From Pochonia chlamydosporia 170 (taxonomy: Eukaryota > Ascomycota > Sordariomycetes > Hypocreales > Clavicipitaceae), in the NCBI RefSeq assembly GCF_001653235.2, contig NC_035793.1:4464001-4528000 (forward strand): a stretch of 64,000 nt of DNA, written 5' to 3'. Numbering within the stretch: the first letter of the stretch is position 1; every line of letters starts with the position of its first letter. Of the stretch, positions 46,281 to 57,430 are shown one piece after another. The translations under genes and the position numbers were made by a program. The notes beneath the pieces are model-generated. The model did no database searches. It was not told where the DNA came from and was given only the letters and a program-made list of their open reading frames with translations.

Positions 46281-47744
46281 ATGTCACGCATTGCACTCTG
46301 CATGCGGCGCCTGTCTCTGACTCCTATCACCAAACCTCAACAAATTCCGTCCTCACTCAACCTCACCACCCGTATCTCATCACCGCGAACCCAAGTACGA
46401 GCCTTTCAAAGCACACCATACTTATCAGAAAAATCAACAACCTCACCAAATACCAACCCTCCACCCTCAACCTCAAACAAAGCCTTTTCAGACATCGCCT
46501 TCGCCTTCGAGTACATCCCCCATCCCCCCCCCCCTTCCCTTCCTCCAGCCACCTATCTAACATCCTCAGCATCGATGGCGTCCTCTACCGCGGCGGCCAA
46601 GGCATCCCCGGCGCACGCGAAATGCTCCGTGCCATCCGCTCCCAAAACATGCGCTACGTATTCCTCACCAACGGCGGAGGAGCCCACGAAGACGCCAAAG
46701 TAGCGTCATTGACAAAACGCCTCGGCCTCTCACCCGACGAGGACGTCATCCGGGACAGAGTCATCTTATCGCACACCCCTATGCGGGGATGGGCAGACGC
46801 AGTCAAGAAGCAGACTGTTCTGATTACGGGATCGCATCCTGAGACGGCGCGCAGGATTGCAAACGAGTATGTCTGCGAGTCATCTGTAGATGTGCGCTGA
46901 CGGTTCTAGGTACGGCTTCAAGCGGGCAATAACGCCGGCGGACTTGATACACGCGAATAGTAATTTGTACCCGTTTGATAATCTGAAGGATTCGCTGCAC
47001 GCAGAGTTTCGAGACTTGCCTGATGGAAAGTCTGCGTCGGCGGTGACGGATCCGTATAGTAAGGATCTGGGGGACTCGGCGGTGAAGATTGACCAGATTT
47101 TAGTGTGGAATGATCCGCGAGATTGGTCCCTTGACATACAAGTCATTCATGACTTACTCGTCTCACATAAGGGATACCTAGGTACTCTATCTGACAAGAA
47201 TGGCAACCGTGAACTCCCCAACAACGGGTGGCAACAAGACGGCCAGCCGGAACTGTGGATATCAAACCTCGACCTTGTGTGGAAGACAGAATACCCCGTC
47301 AACCGCTTCGGCACAGGTGCCTTCTTAGAAGCTCTCAGGGGAGTATGGTCCGCTGTGACAAACGGCGCGGAACTGCAGTACAATGCGTTGGGGAAGCCTT
47401 CACAATTTACGTATGACTACGCGCATACCCGGCTCTTGCAGTACTATTCTGGCGTGCGTGAGGGTAAGAAGGAGGCCACGCCGCTGAAGAGGGTATACAT
47501 GATTGGTGATAATCCGGAGAGTGATATCCGCGGCGCGAATGAGTTTTGTCCGGAGGACGGGACGGAGTGGGTGTCGATTTTGGTGAGGACGGGGGTGTGG
47601 CAGGAGACGGTGGCGGAGAGGGAGCCGCGGTTTCGGCCGCGTGTTATTGTGGATGATGTTGTTGATGCGATTGTTTGGGCTTTGAGGAATGAGGGTGTTG
47701 ATGTTGATAGGGAGAGGTTGATTGCTGGGGGAGGTGGGTTGTGA
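46281..47744 (+). CDS. Mitochondrial HAD-superfamily hydrolase (CECR5 / YKR070W type)
   Basis: Three exons (46281-46510, 46570-46866, 46910-47744) give 453 residues. Residues 1-50 are an amphipathic, Arg/Ser/Thr-rich presequence ending near RAFQSTPYLSEK, so a mitochondrial location is likely. The class II HAD motifs are present: motif I is DIDGVLYRGG, assembled across the first intron; motif II is FLTNGGG; the late motif is MIGDNPESDIRGANEF, with the Mg-binding acidic residues. The cap region has LWISNLDLVWKTEYPVNRFGTGAFLEAL and the segment NALGKPSQFTYDYA typical of the CECR5 branch. The substrate of this branch is not settled; a phosphatase on a small phosphorylated metabolite is expected. 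The start at 46281 was preferred over in-frame upstream codons because it begins the presequence. A C-run in intron 1 makes this stretch prone to sequencing error. Confidence 0.9.
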
Positions 47745-49699
47745 ATTTGGTGGGCTTGAGCTTGATGTTGATTATTTGGTGAGCGGATATAGATAGATTT
47801 GGATAGAGTACACATATGTCTTATTCAACATATCTTGAGATACTGTGTGGATGTCAAGTGTTGGTATTGCTATTGCGAGGTCATCACTCGTGTGTCCACA
47901 TATTTTTATGGCCCAAAGAAACGTGCGCTAACCGAGCGAGTTTACGAGTCTTAGAGGCGATAGTATATTTCATCTATACGGCAATATTTATAACTGGACT
48001 AAAAACGAAATTGCGAAGCGCTGTTAGGAATCGAACCTAGCCTCCTTTATATACTCTAGAAGCTCGTTCACGGTTAGTCAATTATGAGAGTGTAGGCAGC
48101 CAGAGAAGACCCCTCCATTGGGAGACGTTCTGGCGTCCTGAGTTCGTATTATTCAGGCAGGCCGTTTGGAAATAGGATACAATGTCTCGAAATCATGACA
48201 ATGCAACGATTCCGGGCCAGTCAAATGGGAGGAGAATTTCCGGATAATCGTAAATTCGTACACGACGGAAGTGTGGCAAGTCGGTTCGCACTAGGCACAT
48301 AGGTTCATCGATTCTGGTCGGCTTGAAATGGATAAACTTGATGAATTGGCCTTTCATCCCATTTCCCCAGTCGCGGCTGAACTTTCCGATTGTAGCGACC
48401 GAAGACCTTTGACTAGTGGCAAGGGTTGACGCAGCGGCGCCCAACAGGCGAACCTTGCATCATGATGCAGATTGCGCAGGGTCCATTTCGCGGAATGACA
48501 GTGGTGAGGAGACATGGCCATTTCTGTCAAGCAGATCCGCCCACTTCACATGCAAAGGGACCAAATCATGACCCAAGGGAGAGGAACATCGGGATGCCAA
48601 GAATGCTAGAAGAGTAGCAGAACACAGGGAGCTGGAAGGGAGGAGTGGAGACTCATACCCGTTCCAGCATGTAGATTAGGACGAGATTTGCAGGTGTGCA
48701 TCCCGATGTCACTCGGCAGCATGGTCATTTTGACTTCATGTCATCGCCATGCTGCATTTTGCGTTGAATCGAGGACTTCATTCGTGTCATTCGACCAGAC
48801 ATCATGGGTAGCACAACAGACAGAAAATACCTCGGGTGCGAGATGCCACATATTCGCGCTGAGGACGGTGTTTCTCGTAGGATCACGGCCTAGGAGCCGG
48901 TCGCACCAGGGTCCATATGGAGATTCTAGGCTGGCCCATTGATGACACAAACGCCATGGTTAGAAGCGGAAATGGCTGAGGCCTGGACAACATTGAGCTG
49001 AGAAAAATTGAGGAAGAGGCACACGAGCAAGGGACAGGGACAAAGGGACCAGTTGACGGAGAGTGGAGAACAGGCACCATGGCGTTTGCTTTCGGCGCAC
49101 GAGGTAGGAGCGAACGACATGTTGGGGTAGCTCTTGCCGTTTGGCTCTCGGTCGACTAACAAGAACAAGGCAAGAGGTCACCTGAGCAAATCCAAGCCCT
49201 CTTCGCTCTGGTTATCTGTCGGTGTGGCCACTTCCTCCCTTCGCTTACGATTTGAAGTTGTCAAATATTTGCCTCCGACTTTCTGCATCATTTCATGCCT
49301 ATTTTGCTGTGTCTTGCACTTGCACACTGACGCCTATTTCATCCTGCATAGCTGCGTAAAGTTCATGCTCAACTTGCGCCACTAGGAACGACGGAAACAG
49401 ACACAGGAACTTGGCCCATATTGAGGAGCCCACACCGAATCCACTTTCTCGTCATAACCTCGCGACCCTCCACACAATCAATTGAAATCGCTATTCTAGC
49501 CTACCAGACTTCTCGTACCTTTTCCCCTTCTTCCACCCTCGATATCGACTTTCGACGGCCGCTTCCTGTGGCCAGTCTTTTTGTCCGTCACGACCAAGGT
49601 GGACATTACCTCGCCTGTCGCTTCGCCTTTCTTCGTCTTCATCACTGAGACATCCCACCTCGACGCAAACAATCACAAGCCAAGTCCGCCGTCTTCATC
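47745..49699. other. 2-kb intergenic region before choline kinase
   Basis: Left part is the 3' region of the HAD gene. A T-arm-like sequence (minus strand, near 48020-48045) recalls a tRNA B-box but no tRNA folds around it. The right 350 bases are pyrimidine-rich with few ATGs and probably form the choline kinase leader. No other gene seen. Confidence 0.45.
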
Positions 49700-52191
49700 A
49701 TGGCCGAACCTAGCCCCACGACCTTCGGCCCCGCGCCCCTGCGATCGGCCTTGAAGTCAGACGGCGATGGTGACAGAACTCCTCCTACCAGTGGTACTCT
49801 CAAAGGTACGTGTAGTCAAAATGCGGTTGGATGCCACGTATGTGTGAAGAGGTGTTGTCGCTGGACGTAGTACGGAGTAGAGTGTGTTCTATCGTGGTTC
49901 GCTTCGTGACTGCCTTACGGTGAACCCACCTAGATCGTGACCCTGCGTGGCCACGCAACTCTGTAGAAGTCGAAACCACACACATTGAATGTAAGCTTAC
50001 AACTGTATAGCTGTGCAAATTGCCGAGCCGGTGCCTGACTTGGACGAGGAGTGCCAAGCTACGAAGACCTTTCGCGCAGGAACAAGCCGCCGACTCAGCG
50101 GCAAGCCAGCATCTTGCAGATCTTCAATTAGCGAAGGCTCACCAGCTATGTGGCCCGCCGATGATTCTACGCATTCTTCTAGTCAACAATCCTCTCAGAA
50201 GCACCAGTATTGCGCTGAAAAGCTGCTTGCTCAAGTTTCAGACTGGTTGGAACACGAAAAGCGAAAGAAGGCTGCCGCCCGCAAGCCCAAGTCTCACCGG
50301 CGCAAGTCCAAGTCGCCGCCTGATCAAGGAGACCGGGCGGCTCCCACACCACCAAGTCGTGAGAGATCAGATTCAGTCGACTCTCAATGCAGTGATGTGT
50401 CTTTCGAAAAGCTTGAACACATTTTGCAAGAATCTCTGGCCGCGCTTGGTCTGAGCTCAGTTCCCCAACACCCACCCAAACTTTCCCGTCGACGACGTGC
50501 CAATTCCAGGACCCTTGCGCAGCGCACGGCCTCGTCCGACACTGATTATGTTGACGGAGATGCCATTGTACCAAGCTGTGACGCCTGGCTGGACAACTCC
50601 AAAACTCTCAGCTACACTGGTGGCGCAGCAAACGAAAATGACCCAGAAGAGGGCAAGGTGGACAAAGAAAACGATCCTTGGCTGATCTTTAAGAACGAAA
50701 TTATTCGCATTGCCCATACGCTGAAACTCAAGGGATGGAGACGGATCTCGTTGGGGAGCGGTGACAGCATTACCGTGGAACGACTGAGCGGCGCGCTGAC
50801 CAATGCGGTTTATGTTGTAACGCCACCATCGGATCTTGATGAAGTCGATGGCAAAAAGCCCCCTCCCAAAGTGCTTCTCCGAATTTATGGCCCCCAGGTG
50901 GAACATCTGATTGACCGTGAAAACGAGTTGAAGGTGCTTCAGCGTCTGGCACGCAAGAAGATTGGTCCTCGGTTGTTGGGAACGTTCCAAAATGGCCGTT
51001 TTGAGCAGTTCTTCAACGCCATTACACTAACGCCTGCTCATTTGCGTGAGCAAGACACCACCAAGTCGATTGCCAAACGAATGCGTGAGCTTCACGATGG
51101 TATTGAACTCCTTCCGCTTGAGCGGGATGGGGGTCCAGCAGTGTGGAAGAATTGGGACCAGTGGCTGGAGAACGTAGCCAAAATTATTACCTACCTCGAC
51201 AAGCAATACGAGAGCACGCCGCCACCTCCGGCCAAGTCTGACTCCGTCGTCCACGCATGGAAGGCCAATGGCTATGTTTGTGGAGTTCCTTGGGAGCAGT
51301 TCTTGGGCATGGTGACAAAGTATCGAGCGCATGTGGTAACTCGCTACAAGACTTTGAAAGCAATCAAGGAAAGATTGGTATTCGCACACAACGATGTAAG
51401 TGGCAATGCGATGGCGCTGAAATTGGGCAATATACTGACAGTGTATCGCATAGACACAATACGGCAACATTCTGCGCATCAAGCCGGACGACGAAAAGTC
51501 GCCGCTTCTTCAGGCCGCAAACAAGCACAAACAGCTGGTCGTCATTGACTTTGAATATGCTGCCGCCAATGTACCCGGCCTTGAGTTTGCCAATCACTTT
51601 ACCGAATGGACATACAACTACCACGACCCGGTCTACTCCCACGCCTGTAGCCATGAACGATACCCAACGCCTGAAGAGCAGCGACGGTTCATCAAGGCTT
51701 ATGTTGACCATCGGCCTCAGTTTCCTGCCGCCAGCTCTACTCCACGTATGAAGGCGCAAGATAGCGGTCCGGGGACACCATCCCTCAACCCCACAGCCTC
51801 ATCCAGCTCCATTGTCGACTTCATGCTTGATGCCCGCGTTCCTCCTGGCGGATGGAGCGCCGCGGAGCGTGCTCGAGAGGAGCAGAGTGATTTGCAAGTA
51901 CGTGAGCTCGTGGAGGAGACGCGTCTATGGAGACCAGTGAACAGCGCAATGTGGATTGCATGGGGTATCGTACAAGCTAAGGTCCCCGGACTGGATTGCA
52001 ACAACGAGCCTGCATCTGAGGAGGAGGCTATCAAAGCTGAGCAGGAACTTGGACCCGACGAATTCGACTACTTGAGCTATGCCCAAGACCGAGCGTTGTT
52101 CTTCTGGGGTGACTGCGTGCAGCTGGGGCTGGCCAAGGCAGAGGATCTCCCAGAGAAGCTGAGATCAAGGTTGAAGATGATTGATTATTAG
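49700..52191 (+). CDS. CKI1: Choline (ethanolamine) kinase
   Basis: Three exons (49700-49805, 50011-51395, 51454-52191) give 742 residues. The enzyme phosphorylates choline with ATP, the first step of the CDP-choline route to phosphatidylcholine in the cytosol. Residues 1-230 are hydrophilic and low in complexity, with basic KPKSHRRKSKSPP and RRRRANSR stretches, likely disordered and phosphorylated. The kinase domain starts near residue 250: LKGWRRISLG, RLSGALTNAVYVV, KVLLRIYGPQVEHLIDRENEL and IGPRLLGTFQNGRFEQF. The Brenner motif HNDTQYGNIL begins at H495 and is assembled exactly across intron 2. The choline kinase motif is VVIDFEYAAANVPGLEFANHF, with Mg-binding D529. WGIVQAKV and FDYLSYAQDRALFFW close the domain. 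The large N-terminal extension is common in filamentous fungi. The first intron is 205 nt, longer than its neighbours, and a small extra exon inside it cannot be excluded. Confidence 0.92.
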
Positions 52192-52375
52192 GCGTAGCAA
52201 CTGGAAATTAGCATATGAGGGTCTGGCATAGCCCTGTATTTATGACAGTAGATTCTACATATTTCTGAATACACCCCATCCATGACAATGTGGCCATTCT
52301 ATCTCCATATATGCTTTTCATCTAGTCATTCCATGTTCACATAACATACCTACCTTGCTTTGAACATGGATAATT

Positions 52376-54378
52376 CTATGCATCCAACTTCAACCGTTCC
52401 AACATGGCGTCAATCTTACCCAACAAAATCTGATAATTGATGGCATCCGACGCAAACTCATCCTCGGCCATCTCCCCATCCAACGTTGCAACAACACCAT
52501 TTCCTTCCACCGCATCCCCATCCCCATTCATCACCTCCCCCCTTTCAGCCAACGCCGCCGCCGCCTCAGCAGTAATCTCGCCATCCTCACCCATCATCAT
52601 CTCATCCAACCCCGCATCCTCGAACCGCAATCGAAACCGCTCCGACAAATAATACCGTATATCGTCCAGCAACTCAATCGTATCCGTCTCCTCACGCTTC
52701 TGAATCCGCTCCGCACTCTCCCGAATAAGGTCCTGAAAATCAGGGTCGTCGATATAATCCTCCAGCCGTGTAGCCAAGTACCGCGCCGCAAACTCCTCCA
52801 ATCGCTGTACGCGCAGATCCCACGCCGCGTGAATAACGTCGTATATATTAATGGGCTCCATCTCCACGACCTCTACCTCCTGTGCTGTGCCGTTTTCACC
52901 ATTGTGTTTGTGTGTGCGGTCGACCAGCGCGTTGGACGTCCCACTGCCGAGGGTGCTGATCGCCTGGGCGGCCTTGCTCTTCAGCGTATCTAGGAAGAGC
53001 ATGTCTGCCGTGTACAGCAGGTCCAGGGCGTGTTCGAGCGGACAGACCGTGTTTTCGGTGTACAAGAATGTGAGGACGAGTTCGAGCACAGCGGGCGAGC
53101 AGTCTACGGTGACGACGTGCAGGTTTGCGGAGCGGTGGGACTCGACAAAGTCGCCGGAGAACATTTTTTCAAAGTACTCGCTACGGATGAGCATGGCTTT
53201 GTGGACGGGGTAGAGGGCGGATTTGCGGGTTGTCGTGGAGGAGGTGCCAAGGGGGATGCCCTGGCCGTTGAGGAGCGGTTGCGTTTCCTCGTAGGTGTCA
53301 TCTGCGCGGAGGAGCACGTCTGCAAAGGCAGGATTGTCAAACTTCCACTTGATGTCGTTGACGCGTTCTGTGTCGACGACCATTTTGTTGCCCAGGACTT
53401 TGGATCTGAAAAACTCGCCGATTTGCTTGATGGCGCGGTCTTCTTCGTCTTGGTACCGCTGGCGGGCGAGGCGGCGGTCGTTTCCTGCCATGATGGCTTC
53501 CCAGAGGTGTTGGACTTCAAGCTGCTTGCTGATTTTATCTAGGCCCTTGATGACGTCCTCCTCTGAGATGAAGCTGCCGGGGGGGACGAGATCCTTGGGC
53601 AGGTCGCCGAGGTAGATGTACCGGAGGACGATTTGGATGGCTTCCACGGGGATAGTGTGGGCGAGGTTCCATGATGGTGTTTCCGGCTGGGCTTCGAGTT
53701 TGCTGCGGAAGTAGGGTGTTCGTGAGGCGAGTAGGAATTTGTGTAGGTTGAAGGTGCGTGTGTCGGCGGTGAGTGAGATGTCTGATGTGCGAGGGGTGCT
53801 GCGGGTGAGGAGGCTGGAGATGTGGGTGGACCAGTAGACGTAGGGGTCTGATGATTTTGAAAAGTCGTATTGTAAGAGGAGGTTGCGTATTCTGTCGTTG
53901 AGGGCATTGTATATGCATCTTTCTCCTTGGAAGGTGTTGCGTTCTGCGAGAGCACCTGTTGTCAATTAGTCTCCGACCTCCTGTGTAGCTACAAGAGGAT
54001 ATTTTCCGGGCACAGGGTGTGGTGTACCTGATTCTAATAAAAGCTGGACAAGTTCATAATGTCCACAGAGACTGGCCTAGTGTGTCTTTTAGCAAGTGAC
54101 CTTGATGCGATGTCGAATGCTCTGTGAGTCTGTGATAGCTCCAGGGTAGTACTCACTATGATAAGTGGCGTGTAGTCGAACCGATCTTTGCCATTGATGT
54201 TGACACCCTGGCTGATACACTCCTGACATTTGCGCAAATCGCCATGTCGACACGCGAGCAAGAATTCGTTAAACTCATCGCTCTGGTCGAGCGGGTTCTC
54301 ATCGCGCAGCACGCCGCTCTTGATCATGGCGCTCTCTTCGCCCAGCTTCCCCTCCAATTCGTGCTTACGGAGCACCAT
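52376..54378 (-). CDS. Ankyrin-repeat and double BTB/POZ protein (ABTB1-like)
   Basis: Three exons (54157-54378, 54028-54076, 52376-53955) give 616 residues. The short second exon (49 nt) completes an ankyrin repeat: FLLACRHGDLRKCQECISQGVNINGKDRFDYTPL continues through ASLCGHYELVQLLLESGA and FQGERCIYNALND. The first BTB domain begins near STPRTSDISLTADTRTFNLHKFLLASRTPYFRSKL. The second contains FADVLLRADD...LYPVHKAMLIRSEYFEKMF and LELVLTFLYTENTVCPLEHALDLLYTADMLFL. The C-terminal 100 residues are acidic. Proteins of this layout (human ABTB1, fission yeast Btb3) act as Cullin-3 ubiquitin-ligase adaptors or with elongation factors; the target is unknown here. The frame remains open upstream of 54378, so the exact start is open; I chose the ATG before VLRKHELEGKL because the upstream residues form an odd hydrophobic stretch that may contain an intron. 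It converges with choline kinase, with 184 bases between stops. Confidence 0.86.
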
Positions 54379-55127
54379 TTTGGCGGTGACATGCGCAATG
54401 ATTTCCCTCTGCCGATATCCCTGTACGATAATAGATAAAGACGCTAAAAAAAAAATAATGAATGCAAGTATATAAAATGGCAAGAAATCTACTCTACATG
54501 CAGAAACATAATGAATAGAGAATGAGTGAGCTATTCAGTTTCCACTCACGCCTTTTTCGGCTGGCTCTTAGTTAATCAGTCGTTAAATCCGAAGCCTCGC
54601 CATTGGCTCAAGAATGCCGTCACACATTTTGCCGCGCCACAACTGTAAGCTCCACTGCCAGCCACGCCACTGTGGCGCTTCAACATGCTTATCGATAAGT
54701 CGTTGCCATGGCAGCGTTTCACACTGTTTACATCCGTCATGCTCACCCCGGTCACTTCACGGAACCACTGGTCGTGGGTGGCCCAATGCACAGTGGTGCT
54801 AACGCTATTCTGTGTGCACGACAACCTAAGGCCTGCTTTCTCTCAGGTGCATTGAGTGCATGGAGAACCTGGACTGCAACGACTTATCCAAAGAGGCACC
54901 GAAAACTTAGTCACACTCTCCTCGACAACATCATCAACAACAGCCTTCGTTACTAACCACAGCAGGGTTTCGTTCTTTTTCCTTTCATTTATTGCGGTTG
55001 CATATATCCACCAGCAGCGTCATCGAGTTACTTGTGCTTTTGCTGAACAGCGTTTATGGGTTGCTGAAGGAACTTGTTACCACCGTGGGATTGACATTGG
55101 CGCTCGTCTGGAAGATTATCGTTCGCC
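54379..55127. promoter_or_regulatory. Divergent region between ankyrin-BTB gene and NIMA kinase gene
   Basis: 749 bp between the two starts. From about 54880 to 55127 the plus strand reads like a leader. A poly-A tract occurs at 54446-54455. Elements cannot be assigned. Confidence 0.45.
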
Positions 55128-57430
55128 ATGTCGTCAGAAGACAAGTACGAGACGCTGGAGAAGATTGGTACGTCGTTCTCTGCTTGCCACTGAGCAGTTC
55201 CCCTTTGGTGAAATATCCTTTGCTGACCGCTTGTTTGCACCATAGGCCATGGCTCCTTTGGTGTCATTCGCAAAGTCCGCCGGAAGGCAGACGGCTTCAT
55301 CATGTGCCGCAAGGAGATTTCATATCTTCGCATGTCCCAAAAGGAGCGAGAGCAGCTCCATGCCGAGTTCCAGATCCTTTCGCACCTCCGACACGCAAAC
55401 ATCGTTGCCTACTACCACCGCGAGCATCTCAAAGCTAGCCAGGACCTGCACCTGTACATGGAGTACTGCGGGAATGGCGACCTCGGCCGAGTGATTAAGG
55501 ACCTGCAGCACAAGGGACAGAGGGCCCAGGAGAGTTTTGTTTGGAGCATCTTCAGTCAGCTTGTCATGGCGCTGTACCGGTGTCACTATGGTGTTGATCC
55601 GCCGGAGGCTGGTGCAAATGCGCTTGGTTTGACGCAGGGGAGTGCTAATGGTGCTCCTCAAGTGCCTGCTGGTGCTATGACGATTCTTCATCGAGATTTG
55701 AAGCCTGAGAATGGTATGTTGTGATACTGGTGTATGTGGAAGTGATGTAGAAGTGCTGACGGTGTGTTTAGTTTTTTTGGGGGAAGACAACTCGGTCAAG
55801 TTGGGCGATTTCGGTTTATCCAAGATGATCAAGTCGCATGATTTTGCCTCCACCTACGTCGGCACACCTTTCTACATGTCGCCTGAGATTTGTGCGGCTG
55901 AAAAGTACACACTCAAGTCGGATATTTGGTCACTTGGATGTATTATATACGAGCTTTGTGCGAGGGAACCGCCGTTCAATGCAAAGACGCACTTTCAACT
56001 GGTGCAGAAGATCAAGGAAGGCAAGGTTGCGACATTGCCGGAAATGTACTCGCCGGAACTGAATCAGGTCATTCGAGATTGCCTCAAGGTGAACCCAGAC
56101 AGACGTCCCGACACGGTCCAGCTACTTAATTTGCCGGTTGTCAAGTTGATGCGCAAGGAGAAAGAGGTGGTTGACCTGAACAAGTCTTTGCGCGCACGGG
56201 AAGAATTGCTTCGCCAGAAGGAGAAGGAACTGAATGAGAGACTGTCCAATATGGACCGAGAAAGGCAAATGATGCGGGAAGAGATCGATTCCCAACTGCG
56301 ACGGGAATGGGAAGTCAAGGCTCGACTTGAGATTGACCGCCTTGCCAACACCGAGATCGAACAGCTGCAGATGCGATTTGAGGAGGAAATTAAACTACGA
56401 GTAGACGCTGAGCTACAAAAGACGAGACACACGAGTGCTGTTCAGTCAGAGGCAACTGGCGCCTCGGAAGATAAAGCATCGTTATTGCCTAAGTCAGATT
56501 ATCCGCAGTCATCAGTTGGTGGAGGAAGTGGCGACGAATTTCCCTCAACAACAGATGCCACAGAATACTCTCTCGACAGTCCTGATACATCCAGGGATCC
56601 TAAACGAGCAGCGCGAACACCGTTTGGCCGAGCACAGACAATGTTTGCCGGACATGCTGGAACGCCGATGGATATTGAAATGGCATCGCCGAGTCCCATG
56701 GCAATCGCTAATCTTTCTCTGTCTCCTCGTCGTGGAGGAGCAACCAAGGCACCTACAACCCATTCAGGGAATATCTTTGCTGCCAATGCAAACAAAGTTT
56801 CTGATCCTAGATGGGATCTTCGCGAACCGTTGTCCATTGAATCTGACGACGAGGATATCGTCCCCTCACCCACACGAAACATTCGCTCTGCCAAGAACCC
56901 ATTCACTTCTAAGAACCGGCCTGTTCTGACCTCACAAAAGTCGTGTCCCATCAATCGCCTTCGGCCTCAAACGTCAAACACTGGACTAGTCTCTAAAGCA
57001 GCAAATGGTGCTCTGGCCGAGCCACGGCCTCGGTCGCCCACGACAAATCAGCAAGATTCCCTCCATGACGAGCATCCAGACAGATTCGAATGGCAACGGC
57101 TTGACACGCAAACATTCCGTCAAGAAGGATATGAGTGGTGGCGAGGCCCTGAACAAGATGGCTGCTAAGAACAACATCAAGGGTAGAACACTTGTTGAAC
57201 TGCAACAAGCCCGAGCTGGAGGACGGCCATTGAGCGCTGCCGGCGGCGCTCTCGAGAATATCAGTCCTAAACGTGCTACGTTCAAGGAGAGAGTCGCTGG
57301 AGAGCGAAGAGGTAGCGGAGGCAGCGGGAGCAGCAGCAGCGGCAGTGAATCTGTTGCTGTTTGGGACCCGGAGCGAGATGAGATGCCAAGCCCATTTTTG
57401 GTGAGGCAGAAGAGGATTGTCAAAGTCTAG
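55128..57430 (+). CDS. nimA: NIMA-family cell-cycle kinase, frame interrupted near 3' end
   Basis: Exons 55128-55167, 55246-55713 and 55772 onward. The kinase domain is complete: glycine loop GHGSFGVIRK, Lys36 in MCRKEISY, HRDLKPEN (D164, assembled up to intron 2), GDFGLSK (D182) and GTPFYMSPE. The insert between helix E and HRD (VDPPEAGANALGLTQGSANG) is typical of filamentous fungi. Residues about 290-400 form a coiled coil (KEKEVVDLNKSLRAREELLRQ onward). NIMA promotes mitotic entry, chromatin condensation and nuclear-pore opening. The continuous frame stops at 57166-57168, giving 634 residues. The conserved NIMA tail lies in the next frame: GNGLTRKHSVKK, KNNIKGRTLVELQQARAGGRP and the terminal VWDPERDEMPSPFLVR, ending at 57430. 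No intron with a normal donor joins the two frames, so a small indel near 57040-57060 (real, or a sequence error) is likely. The feature span includes the tail. Confidence 0.9.

Noticed and set aside
48015..48100. Possible tRNA on the minus strand (TAGGTTCGATTCCTA near 48028-48042)
   Set aside because: The T-arm and B-box look right, but the flanks give no matching acceptor stem, the D-arm and A-box are poor and no anticodon stem forms.
56943..57083. A normal intron joining the two NIMA frames
   Set aside because: The GT..AG pairs with a frame-restoring length use poor donors (GTCAAA, GTCTCT, GTGCTC and similar) and lack a branch sequence, so an indel is the simpler reading.
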